Shown here: positions 28,201 through 37,200 of the stretch, piece by piece
Layout of the letters: each line of letters opens with the position of its first letter
Numbering within the stretch: the stretch's first letter is position 1
Assembly: GCA_024707265.1 (NCBI GenBank)
Contig: JANQAB010000009.1
Location: forward strand, 1-64,000
From: Sporocytophaga sp.
GTDB lineage: Bacteria; Bacteroidota; Bacteroidia; Cytophagales; Cytophagaceae
DNA length: 64,000 nucleotides
Direction of reading: 5' to 3'
The notes under the pieces: model-generated
What the model saw: the letters and a program-made list of their open reading frames with translations, nothing else
What the model was told of the DNA's origin: nothing
The model's database searches: none
Translations under genes and position numbers: made by a program

Positions 28201-28448
28201 TTTACACGTCAGGATCAACAGGAAAGCCAAAGGGTGTAGAAGTAACTTATTATGGTTTTCTGAATTTCTATCATGCCATTATTGAATCGCCTGGAATTAA
28301 AGAAAATGACATCCTACTTGCCATCTCCACCATTTCATTTGACATTTCATTTACTGAAATCATAGCACCACTCCTTACAGGATCAAGTATATATATTGCC
28401 TCTGAAGAAGAACAAAAAAAGCGGGGAAGAACTAAGAAGAATTATTGA
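25143..28448 (+). CDS. NRPS loading protein, piece 2: FAAL C-terminal half, ACP, condensation domain, start of adenylation domain
   Basis: In true frame from about 25250. It has the FAAL remainder (FKPMYGMSEASTIAA, TGDLGFMKDGEIFIAGR, and near 26025 the PTTASGKLQR lysine). Then an ACP with Ser in ELGSIELIRLSRKIK, about 26150-26370. Then a condensation domain about 26420-27700, whose core motif is SHLLLDG instead of HHxxxDG; the second, catalytic His is kept. Then the adenylation domain from about 27770: LYSIFEERAKSHPEKVAI, LTYGELYDKV, LIYTSGSTGKPKGVE, STISFDISFTEI. The frame breaks at a run of seven A near 28410. The chain would pass from FAAL-loaded acyl-ACP to an amino acid. Confidence 0.82.
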   Translation: MLLIHSDGFINYPGSKPLIQALQTLVLTLPQLKQKKNNNSFDLTALSVAFCAGEPIKQNTYLRFYNTFKNHNLKADFFKPMYGMSEASTIAAKDSGEPAFIHIDLHALNQNKIAESSDTGTSKTITGCGSPLPDTEVLFLNESQQQVASDDIGEICIAGPSLFKNYINNLHSESAFVEISGKRYFKTGDLGFMKDGEIFIAGRIKEVIIVNGKNHYPADIETSIALSDTLLADVRKVVFSITDIHSEEKIIAIAEEPSESCDINILCKKVAASVQEYNGIRLGELLFVKRGSLPTTASGKLQRNACKTLFQSNSLGITFHKDYFAEIQSENDSYEENPVTIQIREFFSDLSKTTFKGNPENISVFELGSIELIRLSRKIKNHYDINIEVSELVASENIKKLSELVLKKLSDYQTTETPAISETATQVKSGLSINQRGLLIDYSRNHHTFRYNTPLAFQLGDNIQISHLEKVLDEIQDNHPVLRGRIVEIDNQPIFTVSEKKVSLKISNVSGDRNQITQHILSKAWIPFKPSETEPLFHAEVIQGNDDQKYLYLNASHLLLDGMSCQILLKDLVRLYHQKNTINTYEKGEKNVDVQFFNFADWESKNLLQTKSESLKEYWASKHNLFQGLNLPYDVQSSNASSPGIICFTLPEELLVAVDTIARNNKISRYAFFLSAYFVLLYKYTRQRSLTIGTAFLNRPEERFENALGFFSNVQPVYSDINQDATFQNFASSIYDEVNKLISFQSYPYPELVKLLRETGISNDALLFQTFFLYQDWLSDLEENTLLQDQLFEVNQPTVGDLTFELLKTKDATKLLVKYNANRFNKSTIDYLSDNYFDLLGRITQSPETTIRELLSLSEKEKHILNSWNNTYKEIPKATNLYSIFEERAKSHPEKVAIITSNSRLTYGELYDKVQGLSKSLSDSGIKKGSRVAILLPRTEYIPVAFLSLYQIGATYIPLDPELPDNRLNYILEHASPDLILTSGIKPKGYPILDVNNSSILNKFFIQTEFYNPSDTLCLIYTSGSTGKPKGVEVTYYGFLNFYHAIIESPGIKENDILLAISTISFDISFTEIIAPLLTGSSIYIASEEEQKKRGRTKKNY

Positions 28449-29625
28449 ATCATATAAGATTACCATTTTACAAGGTACACCAACAACCTTCAAACTGTTA
28501 CTCAAATCAGGATGGGATGCAACCACATCTTTAAAAAAAGCATTTTCAACAGGTGAAGCATTACCTCAGGAAGTAGCAAAAGGAATACTTTCAACAGGAG
28601 TTGAATTATGGGACTTGTATGGGCCTACAGAAGCCACCATTGAATCAACCTTATGCCAAATAGAAAATTCCAATGACATAAGCATTGGAAGACCATTATC
28701 AAACATGCGGCTTCATGTACTTGATGAATCTTATCAGCCTGTCCCTATCGGAGCGTTGGGCGAACTTTATATTGCAGGAGATGGACTGGCTAAAGGATAT
28801 TTAAATCAACCCGAGCTCACTGAAGAAAGGTTTATAAGGATTACCAACCAGCCTTTGCAGGAACAGGTTATATATAAAACCGGAGATATTGTAAGGTTTT
28901 CGACAAACGGAATGCTTTATTACTACGGAAGAAATGACCATCAGGTAAAAGTGAGGGGATATAGAATAGAATTGGAAGAAATCGAACATGTACTGAAGAA
29001 CTATCAGAATATTACAGACTGTTGCGTTTCAGCGGAAACGTCTGCTTCAGGTAATATCGAGCTGAAGGCTTGTATTATTTCAGGTTCAGTTCAGCCGGAT
29101 TTACAAGAGATACAGCTTCATCTGAAGAAGTATTTACCAGCATATATGATCCCTTCTTCGTTTTATCAAAGAGCGGAACTACCTCTCCTTCCCAATGGAA
29201 AAATTGATAGAAAGCTTTTGTTTACCAATGGCGAATACCTCACGGCCAAAATTGATAAACATGAAAATACGAATGAAACAGAAAAGCAGATTATGCATAT
29301 CTGGGAAGAAGTACTTGGAAAAGCTGCATCAGGTATGGAAAGAACCTTCTTTGATGAAGGTGGAAGTTCTCTGTTAATCCCTGAACTTCAAAATAAATTC
29401 ATACAGCAGTTCCCTGATTTAAGGATAAGACTTGTGGATTTCTTTAAGCACACAACGATCAGAGCACAAGCCGCATGGATAGAAAAAGAAAGTCTGGCAG
29501 CAGGAAGAAAAGTTTCTAAACCGATAGCCTCCACCATATCTGAAAAAGATACGGAATCTGTAGAAATTATCGAAACACAATTAAGAAAAGATTTAAGAAT
29601 CAACTATAGAACATTAGTACCATGA
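28396..29625 (+). CDS. NRPS loading protein, piece 3: adenylation domain C-terminal part and PCP
   Basis: Continues the adenylation domain: ILQGTPTTFKLLL, KKAFSTGEALPQE, LWDLYGPTEATIES, GELYIAGDGLAKGYLNQPEL, KTGDIVRF, YGRNDHQVKVRGYRIELEEI, LPLLPNGKIDRK (catalytic Lys). A PCP follows with Ser in FFDEGGSSLLIPEL. Aligned by eye to GrsA, the specificity residues read about D-I-T-Q-F-T-L-I-E; the leading Asp points to an alpha-amino acid, but I cannot assign it. No epimerase or thioesterase follows. The stop overlaps the PKS start (ATGA), so the amino-acyl chain passes to the next protein's KS. Confidence 0.85.
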   Translation: MPLKKNKKSGEELRRIIESYKITILQGTPTTFKLLLKSGWDATTSLKKAFSTGEALPQEVAKGILSTGVELWDLYGPTEATIESTLCQIENSNDISIGRPLSNMRLHVLDESYQPVPIGALGELYIAGDGLAKGYLNQPELTEERFIRITNQPLQEQVIYKTGDIVRFSTNGMLYYYGRNDHQVKVRGYRIELEEIEHVLKNYQNITDCCVSAETSASGNIELKACIISGSVQPDLQEIQLHLKKYLPAYMIPSSFYQRAELPLLPNGKIDRKLLFTNGEYLTAKIDKHENTNETEKQIMHIWEEVLGKAASGMERTFFDEGGSSLLIPELQNKFIQQFPDLRIRLVDFFKHTTIRAQAAWIEKESLAAGRKVSKPIASTISEKDTESVEIIETQLRKDLRINYRTLVP

Positions 29626-32600
29626 GCACCTATACCAGCAACGATATCGCAATCATTGGAATGAGCATGAGGTTTCCCAAAGCCTCAACCTCCGAAGCCT
29701 TTTGGAATATGCTCATAAACAAAAAGACCGGCATTAGTCACCTTTCCGAAAAAGAGCTTAATGAGCTAAAAATTCCTCAGGAAAAAGTAAGAAGTTCGAA
29801 CTTTGTAAATGCAGGTTCCGTAATTGAACATCCTTACGACTGGGATGCCTCCTTTTTCGGATATAGTCCGAAAGCAGCATCCATTCTTGATCCCCAACAA
29901 AGACTATCGCTGGAGTGCGCATGGGAACTAATAGAACAGGCAGGATACTCACCTCTTAATATTAAAGCAAGAACAGGTGTATACCTTTCCGTAGCCAACA
30001 ATAACTATGCTCACAGATACAGATCCTTAGCCAGTCAGTCTGATGATTATATAGCATTTACCTCCAATGATGCCGACTTTGCTTCAACACGTATTTCCTA
30101 TCATCTGAATTTAAAAGGTCCCAGCATGACAATAGAAACAGCTTGCTCCAGCTCTCTGGTTGCAGTGCATATGGCATGTGAAAGTCTTTTGAATCATGAA
30201 TCCGAAATGGCCATCTGTGGTGGAGCCTCAATTCTCTTTCCCCAGGCTGGATATATTTATGATCCCAACCTCATTTTCAGTCCAGACGGCCATTGCAGAC
30301 CATTTGATAAAAATGCCAAAGGAACAGTATTTGGAAATGGGATCGGACTAATACTTCTTAAAAGGATAAAAGATGCTGTTGATGACAGTGATAATATTCT
30401 GGCAGTTATCAAAGGCTCAGCAGTAAACAATGATGGAAAAGTCAAAAACAGCTTCTATTCTCCAAGTCCTGAAGGGCAGAAAAAGGTAATCAGAGAAGCA
30501 TTGGCCGTTTCAGGTATTCCTGTAGAGTCAATCGGATATATAGAGGCGCATGGTACTGCTACTCCTATTGGAGATCCCATTGAAATAGAAGCATTGGCTG
30601 AAGTCTTCAGAGAATCGACATCTGAAAAAACATATTGTTATATAGGTTCTGTAAAATCAAACCTTGGTCATTTAAATAAAGCTGCTGGCATTGCCGGGCT
30701 AATCAAAACAATACTAACGCTTCAGAACCGTACGATACCTGCAACGCTGAATTTCACTTCACCCAATCCTGAAATTGATTTTTCCGAGACTCCTTTTATG
30801 GTAAACGCAGAAGCTATAGAGTGGAGGAATGGCCAATTCCCCAGAAGGGCCGGGGTAAGCTCATTCGGTGTAGGAGGAACCAATGCTCATATTATCCTGG
30901 AAGAAGCTCCTCTCCTTTCAGAACAAGCTTCATCTCAAAGACATTATATCCTCCCGTTATCAGCGAAAAATGAAGAATACCTTTCCTTATATAAGAAAAC
31001 ACTTGCTGAATATCTGAAAAATAATCCATCGTTAACGATTCAGAATATTGCATATACATTGCAGGAAAGCCGTGCTGATTACTCTTGCCGTGATTATGTA
31101 ATATGCAGCACTATAGATCTATTCATCCAATGGCTTAGTGGCAATGAAATAAATTCTGAGACGAATACGAATATGGAAGTATTAAAAAGATGGAAAGAGG
31201 GATCAACGTGCGACTGGCAAGCATTAAGAAACAGTGAAAACGGCCTAAGAAAAAAACTTCCCGGACATCCCATGAACAGAGGCTTCCATCACATTGATGA
31301 TTACACGCCTCAGGAACCTGTAAAACAAAACAGACTTTTGCCGCTGATTGAGGAGAATCTTTCCACTTTTAAAAAACAAACGTTCAGGACAACCTTTAGT
31401 CAGCATGAATATCTAATTCAGGAACATAACTTTATTCTACCTGCAGCAGCTTATCTGGAAATGATTACAGAAAGCGTAAAATTATCAGGTGAAGACTATA
31501 AAAGCTTTGGTTTAAAGGATGTAATCTGGAAGCAGGCATTTTCTCTTAAGGATCATAATCAAAGAGCACTTAATGTTTCGTTACATCACGCAGGACAGGA
31601 AATTCACGTTAATTTTTCTTCAGGTGATGAAAACTCAGACAGAACACTGGCAGAAGGAACCTTCTTCCAACTTTCTGATCATATAGCTAAAAGCAGTGAA
31701 CTTCCTATATTTTCAGAGTCCGAAAGCAGCAACACATTCTCAGGGAATGATGTTTATTCGCTTTTTAATAATAGCGGATTCAGATATGGAGAACACTTCA
31801 GACTGATAGAAAAAATATCCAGACAGAAAGATTCTGCTTTAGCAACAATCAATTTTAAATATAATTCTCCGGACAAAAACAATTACATCATCGATCCTTT
31901 ATTAGTTGATGCGGCGTTTCAGACTGCTGTCTCTCTACTTCCCTCTTTTGATACGTCGCTTGAGCTTTTTGTTCCATACCAGTTAAAAGAAGCCCGATTC
32001 TACAAACTTCCTGTTGACCATGTAAAAATTATAGCCCAAAGATTAACGCAGGAAAAGACTACTACAGCTATCGAAAGGTTTAACATTACGATCCTTGATG
32101 AGAATGATGAAACCTGCATAGCATTTACTCAATTGGAACTGGTACAGTGGAACAGATCTCAATCAAAAACTAAAATCCGAGAAATAGAAAGCGATGCAGA
32201 TAAACAAACAACGGAAGAGATAGAAAAGCTGCTTAAACAAGTTATTAGCGAAGAATTAGGCTATGAGTTGGGCTCTTTCAGCAATGATGAGTCTTTTGAG
32301 ACTTTAGGACTTGATTCCGTTATTCTCGTGAATGTTATCAATAAACTTGACAAAAACTTTCCAGAGCTTCCTAAAACCCTCTTTCTGGAATATCCAAACA
32401 TAGCAGATGCAGCCCTTTACATTGTTGATACCTACAAGGACGCCAGCAAGCACTTTTCTGAAAAAGCTATCGAAGAAAAGGATCAACTAATGAGTAAACA
32501 TACTAATTCTTATAAAATCCAACCTATAACAGCAAAAGTCATGGGATCAACTGAAGAACAATATCAATATAAGCAGGACAAAGATAACGACATCGCTATT

Positions 32601-35600
32601 ATTGGGGTTCATGGAATGTACCCTGAGGCTGGCAACCTGGAATCTTTCTGGGAAAATTTAAAATCTGCCAAAGATTGTATACGTGAAATTCCACGTGACA
32701 GATGGCCTATTGAAGGATTTTATAGCCCGGACAGTAACAGAACAGATACCAGTACGACTAAATGGGGAGGCTTCATAGATAAATTCGAATACTTTGATCC
32801 TTTGTTTTTTAAAATATCTCCCAAAGAAGCTTCCTTCATAGATCCGCAGGAGAGGTTATTCCTGGAATCCGCATGGTGTTGTGTTGAGAATTCAGGATAT
32901 ACCCCTCAAAACGTGTGTAATGAAAACAGAAAAGTTGGAGTTTATGCAGGTGTTATGTGGGGACACTATCAACTCTTTGCAATGGAAGAATATGTTCGCG
33001 GAGAGATGGTTGTCAATACAAGCAATTATTGGTCTATAGCCAACAGAGTTTCATTCACCATGAACTTTAACGGTCCTAGTATGGCTGTAGACACTGCATG
33101 CTCTTCATCATTGTCTGCAATACATCTTGCCTGTCAGAGTATCCTTAGTGGAGAATCAGATCTGGCTATTGCCGGGGGAGTAAATCTCAATCTTCATCCA
33201 TACAAACACTACATACTGGCTGCCAGAAAATTCGCAGCAACCGACGGAAGATGCAGAAGCTTCGGAGAAGGAGGCTCCGGGTACGTGCCTGGCGAAGGAG
33301 TAGGTACCGTTTTACTAAAACCCCTGAGCAAAGCTATTCAGGACAAAGATTTTATACATGCTGTGATCAAAGGAAGTGCTATAAATCATGGCGGTAAAGT
33401 CAGCGGATTTACTGTACCTAATTCAAATGCACAGGCTTCTGTTGTAAAATCTGCATTCAGTAATGCTGGTATAAAGCCTTCAGACATCAGTTATATAGAA
33501 GCACACGGGACAGGAACTTCACTAGGTGACCCAATTGAAATAAACGGACTTACCAGAGCATATGCAGACAATTCCTTTAACCCTGAAAGCTGTCCTATAG
33601 GTTCTGTAAAAAGTAATATCGGTCACCTGGAATCTGCAGCCGGTATAGCTTCTATTCACAAAGTAATCTTACAGCTCAACCATAAAACTCTAGTTCCAAG
33701 TATTCATAATGAACCCGTTAATCCATATATCGATTTTGCTAAATCTCCTTTCAGAATACAGAAAAGAATTGAGGAATGGAAGCCTAGTGGAAGCTATTCC
33801 AAACGGTTAGCAGGGATTAGTTCGTTCGGGGCAGGAGGTTCCAATGCTCATGTTGTCGTGGAAGAAGCCAACCATTACCGTCCGGAATATACGGAAACCC
33901 AACATTTATCCGAACATGCCATTATCTTATCTGCACAGGATGAGCCTGCTTTATTGACTTACGCTTCCAGAATGCTCGAGCACATTAATAATCCAGGTTA
34001 TGCCGGACTTTCTCTTTCAGCTTTTGCTTTTACACTTCAAACAGGTAGGATCAGCTTGGAACACCGACTGGCATTTACGGCGACCAGCCTACAACAAGTC
34101 AGGGAAAATCTGCAATCATTTATAGGAGGAAACAAGAATAATGTTATACTGTCAAAAGCAGACAAAACTGCTGGGCTTCCATCCCCTGCGCAAATTGCAG
34201 AGTTCCTGAAAAATAAAAATATAAGAGAGTTACTTCATGCATGGTCTCTGGGAGCTAATATCAACTGGACATTGTTGTACCAAAACAATATTCCAGGAAG
34301 AATTCCTCTTCCTTATTATCCTTTCAATAAAAGAAGACTTTGGTATAAAAACCTAGAGCCTAATGAACCAATGGCCAAACTGTTGGGTGATTCCGGAAAT
34401 AGTAAGGAACACTTTGTATCCTCAAAACCTTCTGAAACGAATCTCAGGTCAGCACTTACTACTCCTTTAAAAACGGTACAAGATTCAGGATTGCCTCTGA
34501 ACTATTTCCAATTGTCATTGAAGCAAGCTCCTATAGTACCCAATACCAATAAACGTTCCTCTGCGTGCCTTCTGTTTTCGGAAAACACTGACGAACTTCT
34601 GGCCTGGAAAAAGTTTTATACCAACGATATTATAAGGATTAAAGCAGGTAATGAATTTAGCAAAGACATGTCAGGTTATACCCTTCCACTTCAGAAGTCC
34701 AATACCTACGCATTGCTGTATAATGAACTGGTGACTAGTATTCAGACACAGGAGATAGATATAGTGATTCATGCTGACAGTCTTTTTGCTCCGGACTATA
34801 ATTTTCTGATTGATTTATTCAGACATACCAAACAAGTGACAGAAACATTTAAAAAGCAAAAATTAAATATTCTGATCTACTGGACAGCAGCTAACGGAAA
34901 CGAAGCTGCATACAAAGCTGCCGGAAGTTTTGCCAAAGTTGTTTCAAAAGAAAACAGCAGAATAAATATCAAAACAACAGAGTTTAGGAATAACCTTTCT
35001 TCTGCTACTCGTATTGATAACCTAATAACGGAATTAAACAACAATGCCGTTCCTGTCAAGAGGGAATCTGTTTATATAAATAACATCAGGTATGAATATT
35101 CTGTAATCCCTATGAATCATACTTCCGGAAAAGAGGAAATCTCTATAAAACCAGGAGGAATATATCTTATAACAGGAGGAATGGGCTCCATAGGCCTTAC
35201 CACTGCAAAGCTGCTGATTTCAAAAGGCGCCCAAAAGGTAATACTGAGTGGAAGAAAGCCATTTGAAAATCTTACTTCAACTCAAAAAGAGCTGTTAGAA
35301 AAGAGCAACGGTAAGTTAGGTTACCATGCTGCAGATATTGCTGATCCTATAAGTTCTCAACTACTCATTTCTTCCATTGTAAAACAGTATGGAAAACTAA
35401 ACGGTGTGATTCATTCAGCGGGTATTGTGGATGATAAGGTTTTAATTAAAAAATCAGAAGAGAGCTTTATCAATGTTACAGGGCCTAAAATCAAAGGAGC
35501 TTTAAATCTCGACAGGGCTCTTATGGGAGCACAACCAGATTTTGTACTCCTATATTCATCTGTGAGCGCTATAGCAGGACAAATGGGACAATCTGATTAT

Positions 35601-36026
35601 ACCACTGCCAACAAATTTCTTGATGAATTTGTAAGCTACAAAAATTCAATTTCTCCTGTCCGATACATCTCGGTAAACTGGCCTTACTGGAATGAAGGAG
35701 GTATGAAACTTGCAGCTCCATATATAGACATGATGCGCAATAGTGGAATAGATGGTATTTCGGACAACGAAGGCATGCAGGCTCTGGAAACAGTACTAAA
35801 GTCAGGCCATCAGCAAGTCATTGTATTCAAAGGAAATAAAAAAGGGTGCAAAGGATTTTTCAATGATACTCATTTTGACTTTTCTACTGCCATCGAACAA
35901 AGCATTGTAATTAATTCAAAAGAGGAAAAACCAGTTAAAGCACACTCGGCTTCCAGGACTTTTGAAAGAAGAGATCAAAGGAATCATTACATCCGTTTTA
36001 TCAGAAGCTCTAGGTTTGTCTCCTGA
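29622..36026 (+). CDS. Trans-AT PKS 1, main piece: KS-DH*-ACP-KS-KR
   Basis: KS1 (about residues 5-430) has Cys in TACSSSLVAV and the His motifs EAHGTATPIGDP and NLGHLNKAAG. There is no AT. A DH-like domain (about 545-850) has QEHNFILPAAAYLEM, in which the usual HxxxGxxxxP is shortened so the G is missing; the second-site DPLLVDAAFQ is kept, so activity is doubtful. ACP (about 862-945) has LGLDSV. KS2 (about 975-1425) has TACSSSLSAI, EAHGTGT and NIGHLESAAG. KR (about 1830-2080) has TGGMGSIG, YSSVSAIAG, QSDYTTAN and a VDD element pointing to a B-type (D-hydroxy) ketoreductase. Near 35950 the frame breaks and the protein continues into the ACP array. Modules lacking AT depend on a trans-acting malonyltransferase not in the window. 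Confidence 0.88.
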   Translation: MSTYTSNDIAIIGMSMRFPKASTSEAFWNMLINKKTGISHLSEKELNELKIPQEKVRSSNFVNAGSVIEHPYDWDASFFGYSPKAASILDPQQRLSLECAWELIEQAGYSPLNIKARTGVYLSVANNNYAHRYRSLASQSDDYIAFTSNDADFASTRISYHLNLKGPSMTIETACSSSLVAVHMACESLLNHESEMAICGGASILFPQAGYIYDPNLIFSPDGHCRPFDKNAKGTVFGNGIGLILLKRIKDAVDDSDNILAVIKGSAVNNDGKVKNSFYSPSPEGQKKVIREALAVSGIPVESIGYIEAHGTATPIGDPIEIEALAEVFRESTSEKTYCYIGSVKSNLGHLNKAAGIAGLIKTILTLQNRTIPATLNFTSPNPEIDFSETPFMVNAEAIEWRNGQFPRRAGVSSFGVGGTNAHIILEEAPLLSEQASSQRHYILPLSAKNEEYLSLYKKTLAEYLKNNPSLTIQNIAYTLQESRADYSCRDYVICSTIDLFIQWLSGNEINSETNTNMEVLKRWKEGSTCDWQALRNSENGLRKKLPGHPMNRGFHHIDDYTPQEPVKQNRLLPLIEENLSTFKKQTFRTTFSQHEYLIQEHNFILPAAAYLEMITESVKLSGEDYKSFGLKDVIWKQAFSLKDHNQRALNVSLHHAGQEIHVNFSSGDENSDRTLAEGTFFQLSDHIAKSSELPIFSESESSNTFSGNDVYSLFNNSGFRYGEHFRLIEKISRQKDSALATINFKYNSPDKNNYIIDPLLVDAAFQTAVSLLPSFDTSLELFVPYQLKEARFYKLPVDHVKIIAQRLTQEKTTTAIERFNITILDENDETCIAFTQLELVQWNRSQSKTKIREIESDADKQTTEEIEKLLKQVISEELGYELGSFSNDESFETLGLDSVILVNVINKLDKNFPELPKTLFLEYPNIADAALYIVDTYKDASKHFSEKAIEEKDQLMSKHTNSYKIQPITAKVMGSTEEQYQYKQDKDNDIAIIGVHGMYPEAGNLESFWENLKSAKDCIREIPRDRWPIEGFYSPDSNRTDTSTTKWGGFIDKFEYFDPLFFKISPKEASFIDPQERLFLESAWCCVENSGYTPQNVCNENRKVGVYAGVMWGHYQLFAMEEYVRGEMVVNTSNYWSIANRVSFTMNFNGPSMAVDTACSSSLSAIHLACQSILSGESDLAIAGGVNLNLHPYKHYILAARKFAATDGRCRSFGEGGSGYVPGEGVGTVLLKPLSKAIQDKDFIHAVIKGSAINHGGKVSGFTVPNSNAQASVVKSAFSNAGIKPSDISYIEAHGTGTSLGDPIEINGLTRAYADNSFNPESCPIGSVKSNIGHLESAAGIASIHKVILQLNHKTLVPSIHNEPVNPYIDFAKSPFRIQKRIEEWKPSGSYSKRLAGISSFGAGGSNAHVVVEEANHYRPEYTETQHLSEHAIILSAQDEPALLTYASRMLEHINNPGYAGLSLSAFAFTLQTGRISLEHRLAFTATSLQQVRENLQSFIGGNKNNVILSKADKTAGLPSPAQIAEFLKNKNIRELLHAWSLGANINWTLLYQNNIPGRIPLPYYPFNKRRLWYKNLEPNEPMAKLLGDSGNSKEHFVSSKPSETNLRSALTTPLKTVQDSGLPLNYFQLSLKQAPIVPNTNKRSSACLLFSENTDELLAWKKFYTNDIIRIKAGNEFSKDMSGYTLPLQKSNTYALLYNELVTSIQTQEIDIVIHADSLFAPDYNFLIDLFRHTKQVTETFKKQKLNILIYWTAANGNEAAYKAAGSFAKVVSKENSRINIKTTEFRNNLSSATRIDNLITELNNNAVPVKRESVYINNIRYEYSVIPMNHTSGKEEISIKPGGIYLITGGMGSIGLTTAKLLISKGAQKVILSGRKPFENLTSTQKELLEKSNGKLGYHAADIADPISSQLLISSIVKQYGKLNGVIHSAGIVDDKVLIKKSEESFINVTGPKIKGALNLDRALMGAQPDFVLLYSSVSAIAGQMGQSDYTTANKFLDEFVSYKNSISPVRYISVNWPYWNEGGMKLAAPYIDMMRNSGIDGISDNEGMQALETVLKSGHQQVIVFKGNKKGCKGFFNDTHFDFSTAIEQSIVINSKEEKPVKAHSASRTFERRDQRNHYIRFIRSSRFVS

Positions 36027-36150
36027 AGAAATAGACAGCAGTGCAAACCTCGAAGAATATGGTGTAGATTCAGTTGCCATTATGAAAGTGACCTCCGAAC
36101 TTGAAAAAGTTATTCCCGGAACTTTCCATTGCACTCTTTTTCGAATGTAA
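35962..36150 (+). CDS. Trans-AT PKS 1, piece 2: tandem ACP no. 1
   Basis: This is the first of four tandem carrier domains: KEEIKGIITSVLSEALGLSP, then EEYGVDSVAIMKVTSELEK with the phosphopantetheine Ser in GVDSV. The frame breaks again near 36110. In the 36101 frame the same domain finishes KKLFPELSIALFFECKSIND. It is not a separate gene; it links the KR at 35850 to ACP no. 2. Confidence 0.75.
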   Translation: MKEEIKGIITSVLSEALGLSPEEIDSSANLEEYGVDSVAIMKVTSELEKVIPGTFHCTLFRM

Positions 36151-37200
36151 ATCTATTAATGATATCGTTGAGAAAATAAACACTGAACTTTCTCAAGGAA
36201 CATTAACCTATCAGGGCAACCTCACCCATTCTGAAATAACACAAACTTTAGAAGCTATTAAATCTACGGAAATTAAAACTAAAAATGGCTCCTCCGTTGA
36301 TATAACAACAGAAGTACGTACAAAGATCACAGATATCCTTTCGGAGGCGCTGGGATTAGCTCCTCATGAAATTGATCCTACTACGAACATGGAAGAATAC
36401 GGTGTCGATTCTGTAGCCATTATGAAAGTCACCGCTGAATTGGAAAAACTGTTCCCTGAAATTTCCATTGCATTGTTCTTTGAATGTAAATCTATTATTG
36501 ATATCGTTTCCCGCATCACAGAAGAATTAAATAATGGCACTCTAACCTATACAGGACAGGGAAGGCAAAACTTATTATCAATAGCTGGACCTACTACAAG
36601 CATAAAGGCATCCCTGACGGATAATAATTTTAGCGAAACCCTTATCTCAAAAGTAAAAACCGTCATCACAGAAGTACTATCCGAAGCACTTGGCATTGAA
36701 GCCAATGAAATCAATTCATCAATATCTTTGGAGGAATATGGGGTAGATTCTGTTGCCATCATGAAAGTTACATCGGAATTGGAAAAACTTTTTTCAGGAA
36801 TTTCCATTGCATTGTTTTTTGAAAGTAAAACCATCAATGATATCGCTGAAAAAAATCCTAGAGGAAGTAGCGTCAGGCAATCTCACCCATCTCTCAAAAG
36901 ATTTACAACCTATTGTGAACCATGACACAAATGGCTACCAACCAGTAAGCAGTCATCATGTAAATGGAGTAAATCTATCCGATGAAATCAGAAATAAAAT
37001 TACCGGCATCTTAACTGAAGCACTAGGGTTACAACAGGAAGAGATAGACCACGACGTAAATCTTGAAGAATATGGTGTTGATTCCGTTGTGATCATGAAA
37101 GTGACATCAGAACTGGAAAAGCTTTTTCCGGAACTTTCTATAGCATTATTCTTTGAATGTAAATCAATCAACGATATTGTTACTAAAATCAATGAAGAGC
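35965..37200 (+). repeat. Four tandem near-identical ACP coding repeats
   Basis: Four copies of a roughly 210-base carrier-domain unit, spaced about 340 bases apart (around 35965, 36310, 36650 and 36990), share the protein core EEYGVDSVxIMKVTSELEKL and SIALFFE(C/S)K(S/T)I. The similarity is also high at DNA level, which suggests recent duplication and gene conversion. It also makes the region prone to misassembly. Confidence 0.85.
36101..36925 (+). CDS. Trans-AT PKS 1, piece 3: tandem ACPs no. 2 and no. 3
   Basis: This contains the end of ACP 1, the whole of ACP 2 (ITDILSEALGLAPHEIDPTT, MEEYGVDSVAIMKVTAELEK, FPEISIALFFECKSIIDIV, about 36310-36520) and most of ACP 3 (ITEVLSEALGIEANEINSSI, LEEYGVDSVAIMKVTSELEK, about 36650-36850). 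Linkers carry NGTLTYTG-type motifs. The frame breaks at a run of seven A near 36850; removing one A gives IAEKILEEVASGNLTHLSKD, joining the last piece. Confidence 0.8.
   Translation: MKKLFPELSIALFFECKSINDIVEKINTELSQGTLTYQGNLTHSEITQTLEAIKSTEIKTKNGSSVDITTEVRTKITDILSEALGLAPHEIDPTTNMEEYGVDSVAIMKVTAELEKLFPEISIALFFECKSIIDIVSRITEELNNGTLTYTGQGRQNLLSIAGPTTSIKASLTDNNFSETLISKVKTVITEVLSEALGIEANEINSSISLEEYGVDSVAIMKVTSELEKLFSGISIALFFESKTINDIAEKNPRGSSVRQSHPSLKRFTTYCEP

Noticed and set aside
35965..37200. Regular ~340-base repeats resembling an array
   Set aside because: They are coding repeats (tandem ACP domains) in frame with a PKS, not a CRISPR array: the units are long, diverge in the linkers and encode a known fold.
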